Below the pieces are notes generated by a model that was not told the DNA's origin, made no database searches, and saw only the letters and a program-made list of their open reading frames with translations. 64,000 bases of DNA, taken from contig DDUR01000053.1 in NCBI GenBank assembly GCA_002344895.1, positions 49,322 through 113,321 on the forward strand, given 5' to 3'. Shown one piece after another: positions 34,521 through 42,600 of the stretch (its first letter is position 1; each line of letters opens with the position of its first letter). Origin of the DNA: Ignavibacteria bacterium UBA2333 (GTDB taxonomy: Bacteria; Bacteroidota; Ignavibacteria; Kapaibacteriales; Kapaibacteriaceae). Position numbers and translations under genes: made by a program.

Positions 34521-35678
34521 ATGACGCAACCGACCAGCACTGCGGATAGCCCAGCCTCCTTTCCCTCAACAGATCTTATTCGACTGCTGTTGAAGAAGTG
34601 GTGGTTGATTGCCATTGTTTCCGTGCTTACAGGCTTTGGCACGTGGCTCTACGTTCGTACACTACCGGAATACTTTAAGTCTACGGTGAACTGTGTTCCC
34701 CCGCGTACCGACAATACGGGACTCACCGGCGCACTCGGTGGAATCAGCAGCACGTTAAAGGACTTCGGTCTGAACAAACTTGGCGGCAAGGGTGCAGATG
34801 CATACGACTTCATAGCACTGCTCTTCACTCGAACTCTTCGAGACACGATGATTGCAAGGTTTAACCTTGCCGAAGAGTACGACATGGTTGACAGGACTGC
34901 TGATGAGATCCGTGAAGAGTTTGAATCAAATCTTGATATTGACCTCCGACCAGAAGGTAACTATGAGATTAGTGTTTGGAGCCGCGACCCCAAGAAGGCA
35001 GCCCTGATGGCCGAAACATTTGTCCGGGAAGCCAATCTCCTGACAAATAGGGTTCAACGTGACGAGGCCGTTAAAAGTGCGGAATACCTGGAAGAACGAG
35101 TCCGACGTATGGATTCAACGATTTCTGCACTCGGGGATTCTTTGGCCTGGTACTCGCGAACGTACATGATATTCTCACCTTTGGACCAGGCAAAAAGTGC
35201 TGCAACAGCACTAGCATCGGCAAAGGAAGAAGTGTTAAAACAAGAGACGGCGCTCGGCTTGCTCGAAAGTGTTTATGGATCGGGAGATCCTCAGGTACGT
35301 ACGCAGAAGTCACTTGTTGAACAACTAAAAAAACAATACGGTCAGCTTCAGGTTGAGCCCGGCCTTACGGGCAATGTGCCTGTGAAGGATGCTGCAGGCA
35401 TTGGCATCTCGTACTTACGCGTGTTCGCTGAATTCGAAGCATTTTCAAAGCTCAAGGCGTTTCTTCTGCCCACACTTGAACAGACGCGTCTCGATATGAA
35501 TAAGTCAACACCAAGTCTACTTGTTGTTGATGCTCCGGTTGTTGCGGAGAAGAAGGATCGACCAAAACGCGCACTCATTTCTGCTGGTGCAGCCCTTGGA
35601 TCTGGCATCCTTACGATGCTGATCCTGATGATAGTGTTCGCTTGGCGTCGGCTGATGCGCAGTCCTGCTGGGGCATGA
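34521..35678 (+). CDS. Wzz/GumC-type polysaccharide chain-length regulator
   Basis: An inner-membrane polysaccharide co-polymerase of 385 residues. The N-terminal helix (about 29-48, WWLIAIVSVLTGFGTWLYV) and a C-terminal helix (about 350-370) flank a periplasmic domain with coiled coils. The Pro/basic segment before the second helix (VVAEKKDRPKRALIS) is the Wzz hallmark. It would set the length of the polymer made by the ligase/polymerase encoded next. There is no tyrosine kinase domain. The stop overlaps the next ATG (ATGA). Confidence 0.88.
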   Translation: MTQPTSTADSPASFPSTDLIRLLLKKWWLIAIVSVLTGFGTWLYVRTLPEYFKSTVNCVPPRTDNTGLTGALGGISSTLKDFGLNKLGGKGADAYDFIALLFTRTLRDTMIARFNLAEEYDMVDRTADEIREEFESNLDIDLRPEGNYEISVWSRDPKKAALMAETFVREANLLTNRVQRDEAVKSAEYLEERVRRMDSTISALGDSLAWYSRTYMIFSPLDQAKSAATALASAKEEVLKQETALGLLESVYGSGDPQVRTQKSLVEQLKKQYGQLQVEPGLTGNVPVKDAAGIGISYLRVFAEFEAFSKLKAFLLPTLEQTRLDMNKSTPSLLVVDAPVVAEKKDRPKRALISAGAALGSGILTMLILMIVFAWRRLMRSPAGA

Positions 35679-37009
35679 ATCTGTTGCACTATCCTGAGCT
35701 CCTTGGAATCATACCATGCGGCCTGTTGCTTGCATGGTTTATGATCCTGCGTCCTCAGATGTGGTTGATTTCATTTCTGTGTGTCCTCCCCTGGTTTCTG
35801 ACAGATACCGGTGCTGGTATCAGTGCAGCTGAAGCGGGCGTCGGAGCCTTCTTCAGTGTCACCGTAATAGGTTGGATGATTTGGCGCATGGCTACATCCC
35901 AGGAACCGCTCATAAAATCGTGGTTTGATTGGTTGTTGACGTTCTTTGTTGGTATTACCTTTCTCAACATCATCGTTGCTCTTGCCAATGATGTTGAGCC
36001 TATGACATGGTTCAGTGAATGGTCGCTCTTTGTCTTGATGTTATACTACTTTCCATTTCGGGATGTCTGGGGCTGGGACGAACCTGGGCGGAAACGCTTT
36101 TTGTTCTTTTCGGCCCTGTCAACAATTGCAATGTCAGCATTGACGGTGTATACGTACAAGAAGAACCTTTCCAACACGGCCGCCTTTGCCTATCAGATCT
36201 GGTCTTCCCGCAGTGCACTGTTAGGTCCTATCCATCTTCTTGCCTTGGTAGCGGCAATTGCAACGTGGTTTGAAACGCAGCATCGTAAACACCGGCTGTT
36301 TATTCTGCTTGTAACGGCAGCAAATGCCGTCGCACTCGTACTTACGTTCACCCGCACGTTATGGGTGATGTTTTTTGTCTGCCTTGCAATCATCATCGTC
36401 TTCCTTCGATGGCAGCAAACATTCCGCCTCTTTGCAACACTCGTCACAGCAAGCCTTCTCGTCTATGGCGGACTCATGATGTGGAATCCGAAGATTGCTG
36501 ACATTGTACTCACTGTTGCCAAGAACCGATTAACGTCGTCGACGCAGTTATCAGGTGGTGACCGTTCGTTCGAAACACGGCTGAATGAGGCGAGTGATGC
36601 AATCGACGAGATTGAGCAGTACCCTCTTGGCGGGGCCGGCATGCGAGCTCGATTTACAACGTGGGATCCCATTCACATGGCCACCAATCGTGCGGCCTTC
36701 ATCCACATCGGTTATATCGCACTTCCGTATAAGCTTGGCATACCAATAGCTCTCGTAATGTATGCTATCCTGCTTGTCTTCACTGGCACGGTCCTTCGTC
36801 TCGGAATTGACGCGTTCCGGAGAGTTCAACAACCCATGGTACGCGCAATGTCTGTTGCCATGGTGGCCTTCCTGCCAGCACTCTTCGTGAACATCTTTAT
36901 GACTGGCTTTTTTGATCAGCGTTGGGGTAATGTCATGTTCGCCCTGATGTTTGCCTTTGTTGGAATCGCCAAACACAGTCCACTCGTCCATCCGCCTTCT
37001 CGCTCGTAA
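35675..37009 (+). CDS. O-antigen ligase/polymerase-like membrane protein
   Basis: A multispanning inner-membrane protein of 444 residues with about ten to twelve helices. The O-antigen ligase/Wzy superfamily features are FTRTLWVMFFVCLAI in the middle and a long periplasmic loop with TRLNEASDAIDEIEQYPLGGAGMRARF before the last helices. It would polymerise or ligate lipid-linked glycan repeat units; the sequence does not settle which. ATG 35675 overlaps the wzz-like stop. The gene is followed after 6 bp by PBP2. Confidence 0.87.
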   Translation: MNLLHYPELLGIIPCGLLLAWFMILRPQMWLISFLCVLPWFLTDTGAGISAAEAGVGAFFSVTVIGWMIWRMATSQEPLIKSWFDWLLTFFVGITFLNIIVALANDVEPMTWFSEWSLFVLMLYYFPFRDVWGWDEPGRKRFLFFSALSTIAMSALTVYTYKKNLSNTAAFAYQIWSSRSALLGPIHLLALVAAIATWFETQHRKHRLFILLVTAANAVALVLTFTRTLWVMFFVCLAIIIVFLRWQQTFRLFATLVTASLLVYGGLMMWNPKIADIVLTVAKNRLTSSTQLSGGDRSFETRLNEASDAIDEIEQYPLGGAGMRARFTTWDPIHMATNRAAFIHIGYIALPYKLGIPIALVMYAILLVFTGTVLRLGIDAFRRVQQPMVRAMSVAMVAFLPALFVNIFMTGFFDQRWGNVMFALMFAFVGIAKHSPLVHPPSRS

Positions 37010-37015
37010 ATCACC

Positions 37016-38989
37016 ATGGCAACGCCTGTCACAAACGACGCAACCTTTGGATCACCGCAACGGCAACGTATTCTACGATACGCTGTCTTGTTAATGGCCA
37101 TCGTCTATGTTGGCAGGTTAGGATATCTCCAGATTGTCCAGGGGAACGTCTATCGTCTCAAGGCAGAAGCTCAGGCAATTAAGGCCGTCAAGATTGAGCC
37201 TTTCCGGGGAAACATGATTGACCGGAACGGACGATTTGTTGTACAGAACGCTCCTGGCTTTTCTATCACCGTCACTCCGTATGAGTTCACCGATGAATCG
37301 GCCCAACGACTATCTCGGATACTTGGTGTGCCAGATTCTGTGATATGGGCTGACGTTCATCGGGCGGCCGCCTTTAACAAGTTTAATCCGGCAAAAATTT
37401 CAGCAGGTCGAGACATTGGCGCTGACATTATTGGAGCAATTGAAGAGCAACGTGATGCCCTCCCAGGTGTCGACATCATCATTGATCCCAAACGACTGTA
37501 TGCGTTCCAAGGTAATAGCTCACATCTCTTTGGATATACACGTGAGGTGAGTGAGTGGCAGTTAGGTCAACTTGGTGATGCGTACGATCCCGGTGACATG
37601 ATCGGGCAAACGGGATTAGAACGTTCGTATGAAGAACAAATCAGGGGGCAAAAGGGGCTCCAGTTTGTTGCTGTGAATAAGAACGGACAACGCGTAGCGA
37701 GTTTTAATGAGGGGAAAAGTGACGTTGGCGCGAAGGAAGGCTTTGACCTCTTTCTTGGACTTGATATGGACGTCCAGGAAGTTGCCGATCGTATGCTCGA
37801 TGGCAAACGCGGAGGAGCTGTGGCGATCGACCCGTCAAATGGCGAGATACTTGCTTTTGTAAGTAAACCTGATTTTGATATCCGACAGTTCACCGGTAAG
37901 ACGTCTCGATCGTACTACAACTCCCTGGCTCGTGACCCTGAGAATCCCCTCTTTAATCGGGCATCAATGCCACAGTATTCTCCAGGATCAACGTGGAAAC
38001 CGTTGATGGCCCTCGCTGGACTCCAGGAGGGTGTAATTTCTGACAAGAGCACGTTGTACTGTGCTGGAGGTTTTACCTTCGGAAATCGAACATGTAAATG
38101 TCACGGCGGTGTTCACGGCTCAATTGCTGTTAAGGATGCCCTTGCTGTTTCGTGCAATGCATTTTTTAACCAGGTTGCTGTGAAACTTGGTATCGAAAAG
38201 CACCACTATTGGGCTTCCATGTTCGGCTTTGGAGAAAAGACCCGTGCAGATATCACCGAAGAAGGTCGAGGAAAGAATCCTTCACGCGAATGGCTCAATC
38301 GTGTGTACGGAGAACGTGGTTGGACAAACTATGTACTCGTGAACTGGGGAATCGGACAAGGTGAAGTTGCCGTCACGCCACTGCAGATGGCTGCATACAC
38401 AGCTGCAATCGCCAACGAGGGTACGTGGTATCAACCGCACGTTGTGCGGGCAACGTTTAACAAGGCAATTAACAAACGCCTTGACGTTGCCTACGACTCA
38501 CACGTCATTCCCATTGACAAACAGCACTTTAAGACGGTGAAGGAGGGTATGCGCCGAGTCGTGACAAATGGCACGTCACGCGGTGCTGATATTCCGGGAC
38601 TCGACGTCTGTGGAAAGACCGGTACGGCAGAAGTACGCGGACAAAAGGACCAGTCGTGGTTTATCTGTTTTGCTCCGAAAGACAATCCAAAGATTGCAAT
38701 TTGTGTATCGGTTGAGAGTGGTGGTTTTGGTGCCGCTTCAGCTCTTCCTATCGCACGTGCCATGCTGGAAATGTACTTCCATCGGAAGTGGCCTGAAGGT
38801 GTTACTCGTGACACATCCTGGCGCATGATGACAGGCACCGTTCCATCCGTACCACCAACATCAGCCCCTTCTGCCCCTTCACCAGAAGAGCCAAAACCTC
38901 GCGGACCGTTCTTTGCACCACGATCGGTTCAGCAGCATGAGCGTCGAAGTGTAGAGTCTCGTTCTCCTGTCGTTGCAGCTACACGATAA
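37016..38989 (+). CDS. mrdA: penicillin-binding protein 2 (peptidoglycan transpeptidase)
   Basis: A class B PBP that crosslinks peptidoglycan during elongation. The 657-residue protein has one N-terminal helix, a dimerisation domain (KIEPFRGNMIDRNGRFV), and a transpeptidase domain with SPGSTWK (active Ser about 325), SCN (about 379) and GKTGTAE (about 533). A Pro/Ser/basic tail of about 50 residues follows the domain and contains a GGGGC motif copy (38864-38877, SAPSAPS); another copy (37645-37658) encodes RGQKG at a natural family motif. The usual mreB, mreC and rodA neighbours are absent. The gene sits behind polysaccharide polymer genes instead, with 6 bp upstream spacing and a TAATG overlap downstream. 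Confidence 0.95.
   Translation: MATPVTNDATFGSPQRQRILRYAVLLMAIVYVGRLGYLQIVQGNVYRLKAEAQAIKAVKIEPFRGNMIDRNGRFVVQNAPGFSITVTPYEFTDESAQRLSRILGVPDSVIWADVHRAAAFNKFNPAKISAGRDIGADIIGAIEEQRDALPGVDIIIDPKRLYAFQGNSSHLFGYTREVSEWQLGQLGDAYDPGDMIGQTGLERSYEEQIRGQKGLQFVAVNKNGQRVASFNEGKSDVGAKEGFDLFLGLDMDVQEVADRMLDGKRGGAVAIDPSNGEILAFVSKPDFDIRQFTGKTSRSYYNSLARDPENPLFNRASMPQYSPGSTWKPLMALAGLQEGVISDKSTLYCAGGFTFGNRTCKCHGGVHGSIAVKDALAVSCNAFFNQVAVKLGIEKHHYWASMFGFGEKTRADITEEGRGKNPSREWLNRVYGERGWTNYVLVNWGIGQGEVAVTPLQMAAYTAAIANEGTWYQPHVVRATFNKAINKRLDVAYDSHVIPIDKQHFKTVKEGMRRVVTNGTSRGADIPGLDVCGKTGTAEVRGQKDQSWFICFAPKDNPKIAICVSVESGGFGAASALPIARAMLEMYFHRKWPEGVTRDTSWRMMTGTVPSVPPTSAPSAPSPEEPKPRGPFFAPRSVQQHERRSVESRSPVVAATR
37645..37658 (+). 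repeat. GGGGC-AAAA-GGGGC motif
   Basis: Inside PBP2, read as RGQKG. This spot has a natural Gly-Gln-x-Gly in the family, so this copy may be partly protein-driven. Confidence 0.75.
38864..38877 (-). repeat. GGGGC-AGAA-GGGGC motif
   Basis: In the Pro/Ser-rich tail of PBP2, read as SAPSAPS. Confidence 0.85.
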
Positions 38990-40098
38990 TGATATCCTTC
39001 GTGCGATATGCCGTTGTTGTAGTCCTCTATGGGTTTCTGACGAGCTGCACAACACACGACCAGCCAGAACAGCGATCCATAACATTCTGGCACTTTTGGT
39101 CAGAGCCTCAGCAACGTCAGGTTCTGGATTCGTTACTCGAGGAGTTTGAACGCTTACATCCAACAATTGATGTTGTACCATCAGAGTTGGCGTGGAGCGA
39201 CGGAATGTCGAAGCTCCAACTTGCGTTTAACAGTGGCACTGCACCCGACGTCGTACATACGGGTCTTGACTGGTTCGCCGTGTTTGCAGAAGGCGGAGCA
39301 ATTCAAGCGCTATCATTTGTTGATACGGCTGCATACCCAACATACATTGGTGCTGCGGTGATGATGAATGGTCTTGCCTACGCCGCACCGTGGACGATGA
39401 ATGTTCGTGCACATGTGCGTCGAGGTGCGGCCGGTGACACGACGTGGGGGTTGTGTATTGGTGACCCGCACAACGTGCTGAAGCGCACCTTGCCCTTAGT
39501 ATGGAAATTTGGTGCACCAGACGTCTATCGTCGTGAGCCAATTGTAGAGACACTTGATGAGAGATGTGTTCAATCACTCGATTCACTTCGCAGAACACTT
39601 GCTCCGCGTGCTGTGTTTGATCAATCTCGATCTCTCGATGATGCGCTTCGTAAGGGTGCATTAACAGACGTCTATACAGGTGCGTGGATATATACAGGTC
39701 AGGATGCGCGGGAACGTGCCTTCCAGGAGGAACAACCATCAAGAAGTATACTGAACGCCGACGTTCTGTGTATGTCTTCTCGGTGTACCGATACGTTGTC
39801 GGCGAGTGTGTTTGTCAGATGGATCACGTCGGATAGTGTGAGCAAAGCATTCACGAATCAAATACCCGACGCGGGGATGCCTGTACATACGTCCGTGTTA
39901 TCGGCGTATCCGGTTGATGAAAGACCCATTTTTTACCGGACGGCCATGATGTCCGTTACCGTTCCAACGTCACCACGACTTCTCGAAACTGAACGAATCG
40001 TTGAAGAGATGATTGAGCGTGCCCTACGTGCCTCATCACTGGCTGAGGTACGATACGTGGTCGAACAAGCGCGAAGTGCCGTGTTACAACGACGTTAA
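38989..40098 (+). CDS. extracellular solute-binding lipoprotein (family 1)
   Basis: A 369-residue lipoprotein with lipobox FLTSC. The mature protein starts ITFWHFWSEPQQRQVLDSLLEEFERLHPTI and has TAPDVVHTGLDWFAVFAEGGAI, the pattern of ABC sugar-binding proteins. No permease or ATPase gene is near, and the gene is coupled to PBP2 (TAATG). It may bind a carbohydrate, perhaps a cell-wall or exopolysaccharide fragment, but the ligand is not readable. It is somewhat short compared with the usual 400-450 residues. Its tail overlaps the opposite-strand Nudix gene by 15 bp. Confidence 0.85.
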   Translation: MISFVRYAVVVVLYGFLTSCTTHDQPEQRSITFWHFWSEPQQRQVLDSLLEEFERLHPTIDVVPSELAWSDGMSKLQLAFNSGTAPDVVHTGLDWFAVFAEGGAIQALSFVDTAAYPTYIGAAVMMNGLAYAAPWTMNVRAHVRRGAAGDTTWGLCIGDPHNVLKRTLPLVWKFGAPDVYRREPIVETLDERCVQSLDSLRRTLAPRAVFDQSRSLDDALRKGALTDVYTGAWIYTGQDARERAFQEEQPSRSILNADVLCMSSRCTDTLSASVFVRWITSDSVSKAFTNQIPDAGMPVHTSVLSAYPVDERPIFYRTAMMSVTVPTSPRLLETERIVEEMIERALRASSLAEVRYVVEQARSAVLQRR

Positions 40099-41127
40099 CG
40101 TCGAATCCGGATACGTCGATGACTCCTCGAGAATCTCACGCGTACGCTGTTGTCGATACGAAAACATATCAAGTATTTTTCGCCAGATAACCAATCGATG
40201 CACGAACGCTCCAACATGTCCAAAGGGTATGTCGTACTCGACGATGTCGGTAAGCCTACTGCCAACGGACGTTGATTCAATAAGTCGAGTTTGTTTCCAC
40301 GAACGGAATGGACCACGAAGTTGCTCATCTACCATGATCGTTGGTCGGTCACATTGTGTGATGCGAACGTGCCATCGTGTGGTAAAGAAACCAAACTGTC
40401 GAACGCGTAACACTGTTTCGTATCCAAGCCCTGGAGTTCCCATTGATTCAATCGTTACCGAAATGTTCGGCGGACTAATTCGAAGGAGATTCCGAGTATC
40501 AAGATGAAAGTCAAACACAGCTTCTGCTGAAGCTCCAATATCGATACTTCGCGCAACGACATATCGAGATCTCCATTTTGCAGCCATCCTCACCATTGAT
40601 GACTCTGTTGTACGTGATTCAAGATCCGACGCAGCAATCCATTCCAGATCGTGTGATTCTTCTCCTACAACATGATCCGTTGTCTCTGCCTGAAGCAAAA
40701 AGCGGATGTCATAATGCAGGTGTTCAGGATCTGTACCGCGGGCTGGAATGCTGTGAATATCAACGTCAAAAATCTCTTGTCGAACAAACCGAATGTTGCT
40801 GATACCCGACTCCTCCTTGGCCTCCAAAAGAGCGACAGCGCGCACGTCACCATTTCCATCTGCATGACCCCCGAGTTGTAACCACCTATTCAGCTTTCGA
40901 TGATGTGTTAACAACACTGACGTGTTGGAAGGATCTACGAGCCACGCCGAACCTGTAATGTGTCCTTCCGGCGTAGAGCGCTCAAAACAGCGAGCTTCAC
41001 GACGAACGAAGTCGATAAGTTTTGACACAACTTCATCCTCTGCTGGGAAACGACGTCGGTAGTCCTCGAGGTCAGCTATCAAGCGAACACGGTGATCGTC
41101 GTTCGACATCTCAGTACTTTCGTTCAT
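40084..41127 (-). CDS. Nudix hydrolase-SRPBCC fusion protein
   Basis: A 347-residue protein starting at ATG 41127, preceded by AAGGAG. The N-terminal half (about 30-185) is a Nudix domain: SAWLVDPSNTSVLLTHHRKLN, then a Nudix box reading GHADGNGDVRAVALLEAKEE, slightly degenerate (Asp for the first Glu, Leu for Arg) but with the catalytic EE kept. The C-terminal half (about 200-335) is an SRPBCC ligand-binding domain with the family motifs ISPPNISVTIESMG, VDEQLRGPFRSWKQ and DMFSYRQQRT. Each part exists alone elsewhere; the joined protein is unusual. The substrate is unknown. Its start codon shares CATG with truA on the other strand. Confidence 0.85.
   Translation of the reverse strand: MNESTEMSNDDHRVRLIADLEDYRRRFPAEDEVVSKLIDFVRREARCFERSTPEGHITGSAWLVDPSNTSVLLTHHRKLNRWLQLGGHADGNGDVRAVALLEAKEESGISNIRFVRQEIFDVDIHSIPARGTDPEHLHYDIRFLLQAETTDHVVGEESHDLEWIAASDLESRTTESSMVRMAAKWRSRYVVARSIDIGASAEAVFDFHLDTRNLLRISPPNISVTIESMGTPGLGYETVLRVRQFGFFTTRWHVRITQCDRPTIMVDEQLRGPFRSWKQTRLIESTSVGSRLTDIVEYDIPFGHVGAFVHRLVIWRKILDMFSYRQQRTREILEESSTYPDSTLTSL
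41115..41122 (+). promoter_or_regulatory. -7 box TACTTTCG for truA
   Basis: One mismatch to TAnnTTTG (TTCG), 3 nt before ATG 41126. The same TTCG variant lies before two other genes in the window. Confidence 0.4.
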
Positions 41128-41905
41128 GGCAAGATTCTCCTTTCTCATCGAATACGAAGGTACGCGGTATTCGGGCTGGCAAATCCAGAAGAATGCGCGC
41201 ACCGTTCAAGGCGAACTCATGGCGGCAATTGCCGAAGGCATGAATGTGCGCGATTTTGAGTTTGTTGGTGCTGGGCGCACGGATGCAGGTGTACATGCTT
41301 CGGGTCAGGTAGCCCATCTTGATGTTCAAACAATGTTGGCGCCCCACGTCATTCGGATGAAGGTGAACGATCTGTTACCCGCAGACATCAACGTCATCGA
41401 TGTTGTGAAAGCCGATCCCCGTTTCCATGCGCGACATAGTGCCGTTAGTAGAGGATATCTGTACCAAATTTCACGCCGCCGTACAGCGTTTGGTAAACGG
41501 TATGTATGGTGGATCAAGGACAAACTCAACGCAGGCGCAATGGCCGAGGCCTGCTCCACGTTTGAAGGTTTTCACGACTTCAGGTCGTTTACTGCAGATG
41601 ATCCCGATGAAAAGTCGACAACCGTAGAGCTTCGGGAGTGTTCGCTCCATGAATATGGTGATCTGCTCGTCATTCGAATTCGCGGTAGTCACTTCCTCTG
41701 GAAGATGGTCCGCCAAATGGTGGGAGTCATCGCTGAAGTAGGACGTGGCAAACTTGAACCAGGCGGCATCCGTGAACTTCTGAGGTCGCCATCAACGTTT
41801 CCGGCGTTAAAGACGGCACCACCGTCCGGCCTCTTTCTCGATCACGTGTTGTACGAGGAAAACGCCGAACCGCCGGAAGTTGTTCCTCAACCTGTTCTGA
41901 TGTAA
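41126..41905 (+). CDS. truA: tRNA pseudouridine(38-40) synthase
   Basis: Isomerises uridines 38-40 in the anticodon stem-loop of tRNAs. The 259-residue protein contains the catalytic GRTDAGVHASGQ with its essential Asp, preceded by YEGTRYSGWQIQKNARTVQG. HFLWKMVRQMVGVIAEVGRG is the conserved C-terminal segment. It probably has a leaderless mRNA, and it forms an operon with msrB 3 bp downstream. Confidence 0.96.
   Translation: MARFSFLIEYEGTRYSGWQIQKNARTVQGELMAAIAEGMNVRDFEFVGAGRTDAGVHASGQVAHLDVQTMLAPHVIRMKVNDLLPADINVIDVVKADPRFHARHSAVSRGYLYQISRRRTAFGKRYVWWIKDKLNAGAMAEACSTFEGFHDFRSFTADDPDEKSTTVELRECSLHEYGDLLVIRIRGSHFLWKMVRQMVGVIAEVGRGKLEPGGIRELLRSPSTFPALKTAPPSGLFLDHVLYEENAEPPEVVPQPVLM
41155..41162 (-). 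promoter_or_regulatory. -7 box TACCTTCG for the Nudix-SRPBCC gene
   Basis: TTCG variant of TAnnTTTG, about 27 nt before ATG 41127. It lies inside the first codons of truA on the other strand, so the two divergent transcripts overlap at their 5' ends. Confidence 0.4.
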
Positions 41906-41908
41906 ATC

Positions 41909-42523
41909 ATGAAGTCATACTCTCGTCGATCGCTCCTCATTCGCCTTGCAGGTATTGCCCTCTTGGCAAGTGTTCAGCCTGCAACAGCTTGTGCCCCTTC
42001 TCAGCCCCCTCCCTCATCACAACCAAACTCGACTGTGTACGCGCAAGATGGAAAGGGGCAAACGGGGCAATCAAATAATGTTCGTATCTGGTTTTCCGAC
42101 ACAAAGGAGTACAAACTTGTGAGCACAGTTCATAAATCCGAAGAGGACTGGAAACGCGAGCTCAGTCCGGAAGAGTATCGTGTCACGCGGGAACACGGGA
42201 CAGAACGTCCATTCGCAAATGAGTACTGGGACCATCATGAAGATGGTACCTATCGCTGCAAGTGTTGCGGTACAGAACTCTTTGCCAGCGATACAAAATT
42301 TGACTCAGGAACAGGCTGGCCGTCGTTCTACGACGTCGTGAACAACTCAAACGTAAAACTCATCGAAGACAGATCGTTGCTGATGGTTCGTACCGAAGTT
42401 CGCTGTGCTCGTTGTGATGCCCATCTGGGCCACGTGTTTGATGACGGTCCAAAACCAACAGGACTTCGATACTGTATGAATTCAGCTGCGTTGCGTTTTG
42501 ACGGCCAGACTACAAAGAAGTAG
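41909..42523 (+). CDS. msrB: exported peptide-methionine (R)-S-oxide reductase MsrB
   Basis: Reduces methionine-R-sulfoxide in proteins. The catalytic domain (about 80-200) has TGWPSFYDVV, zinc-binding pairs CKCC and CARC, GHVFDDGPKPTGLRYC with the resolving/catalytic Cys, and NSAALRF. Unlike the usual cytoplasmic form, it has a signal peptide and possible lipobox (PATAC), so it should act in the periplasm or at the outer membrane. The low-complexity linker between signal and domain holds two GGGGC motif copies (41993-42008 with a 6-bp spacer; 42055-42068, KGQTGQ). The gene follows truA by 3 bp and ends at a strong terminator. Confidence 0.94.
   Translation: MKSYSRRSLLIRLAGIALLASVQPATACAPSQPPPSSQPNSTVYAQDGKGQTGQSNNVRIWFSDTKEYKLVSTVHKSEEDWKRELSPEEYRVTREHGTERPFANEYWDHHEDGTYRCKCCGTELFASDTKFDSGTGWPSFYDVVNNSNVKLIEDRSLLMVRTEVRCARCDAHLGHVFDDGPKPTGLRYCMNSAALRFDGQTTKK
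41993..42008 (-). repeat. GGGGC-N6-GGGGC motif variant
   Basis: In the MsrB linker. The spacer is 6 bp instead of 4, with a further C-run after it. Confidence 0.6.
42055..42068 (+). repeat. GGGGC-AAAC-GGGGC motif
   Basis: Second MsrB linker copy, opposite orientation to the one at 41993, read as KGQTGQ as in the pseudouridine synthase. Confidence 0.85.
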
Positions 42524-42544
42524 ACAGTTTGTTATCAAACGAAC

Positions 42545-42583
42545 ATGGGCACGTCCACTTTGAAGTGAACGTGCCCATTTTTT
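42545..42583 (+). terminator. strong rho-independent terminator after msrB
   Basis: A 10-bp stem, ATGGGCACGT with ACGTGCCCAT, extended by an inner CACTT/AAGTG stem past a single mismatch, is followed by a T-tract (42578-42583). It is the only clear terminator between convergent genes in the window. Confidence 0.93.
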
Positions 42584-42600
42584 GTCATCGTTGGTTATCG

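Noticed and set aside
42545..42583. Bidirectional terminator serving the RND operon as well
   Set aside because: The minus-strand side lacks a T-tract after the hairpin, so only the msrB direction is supported.
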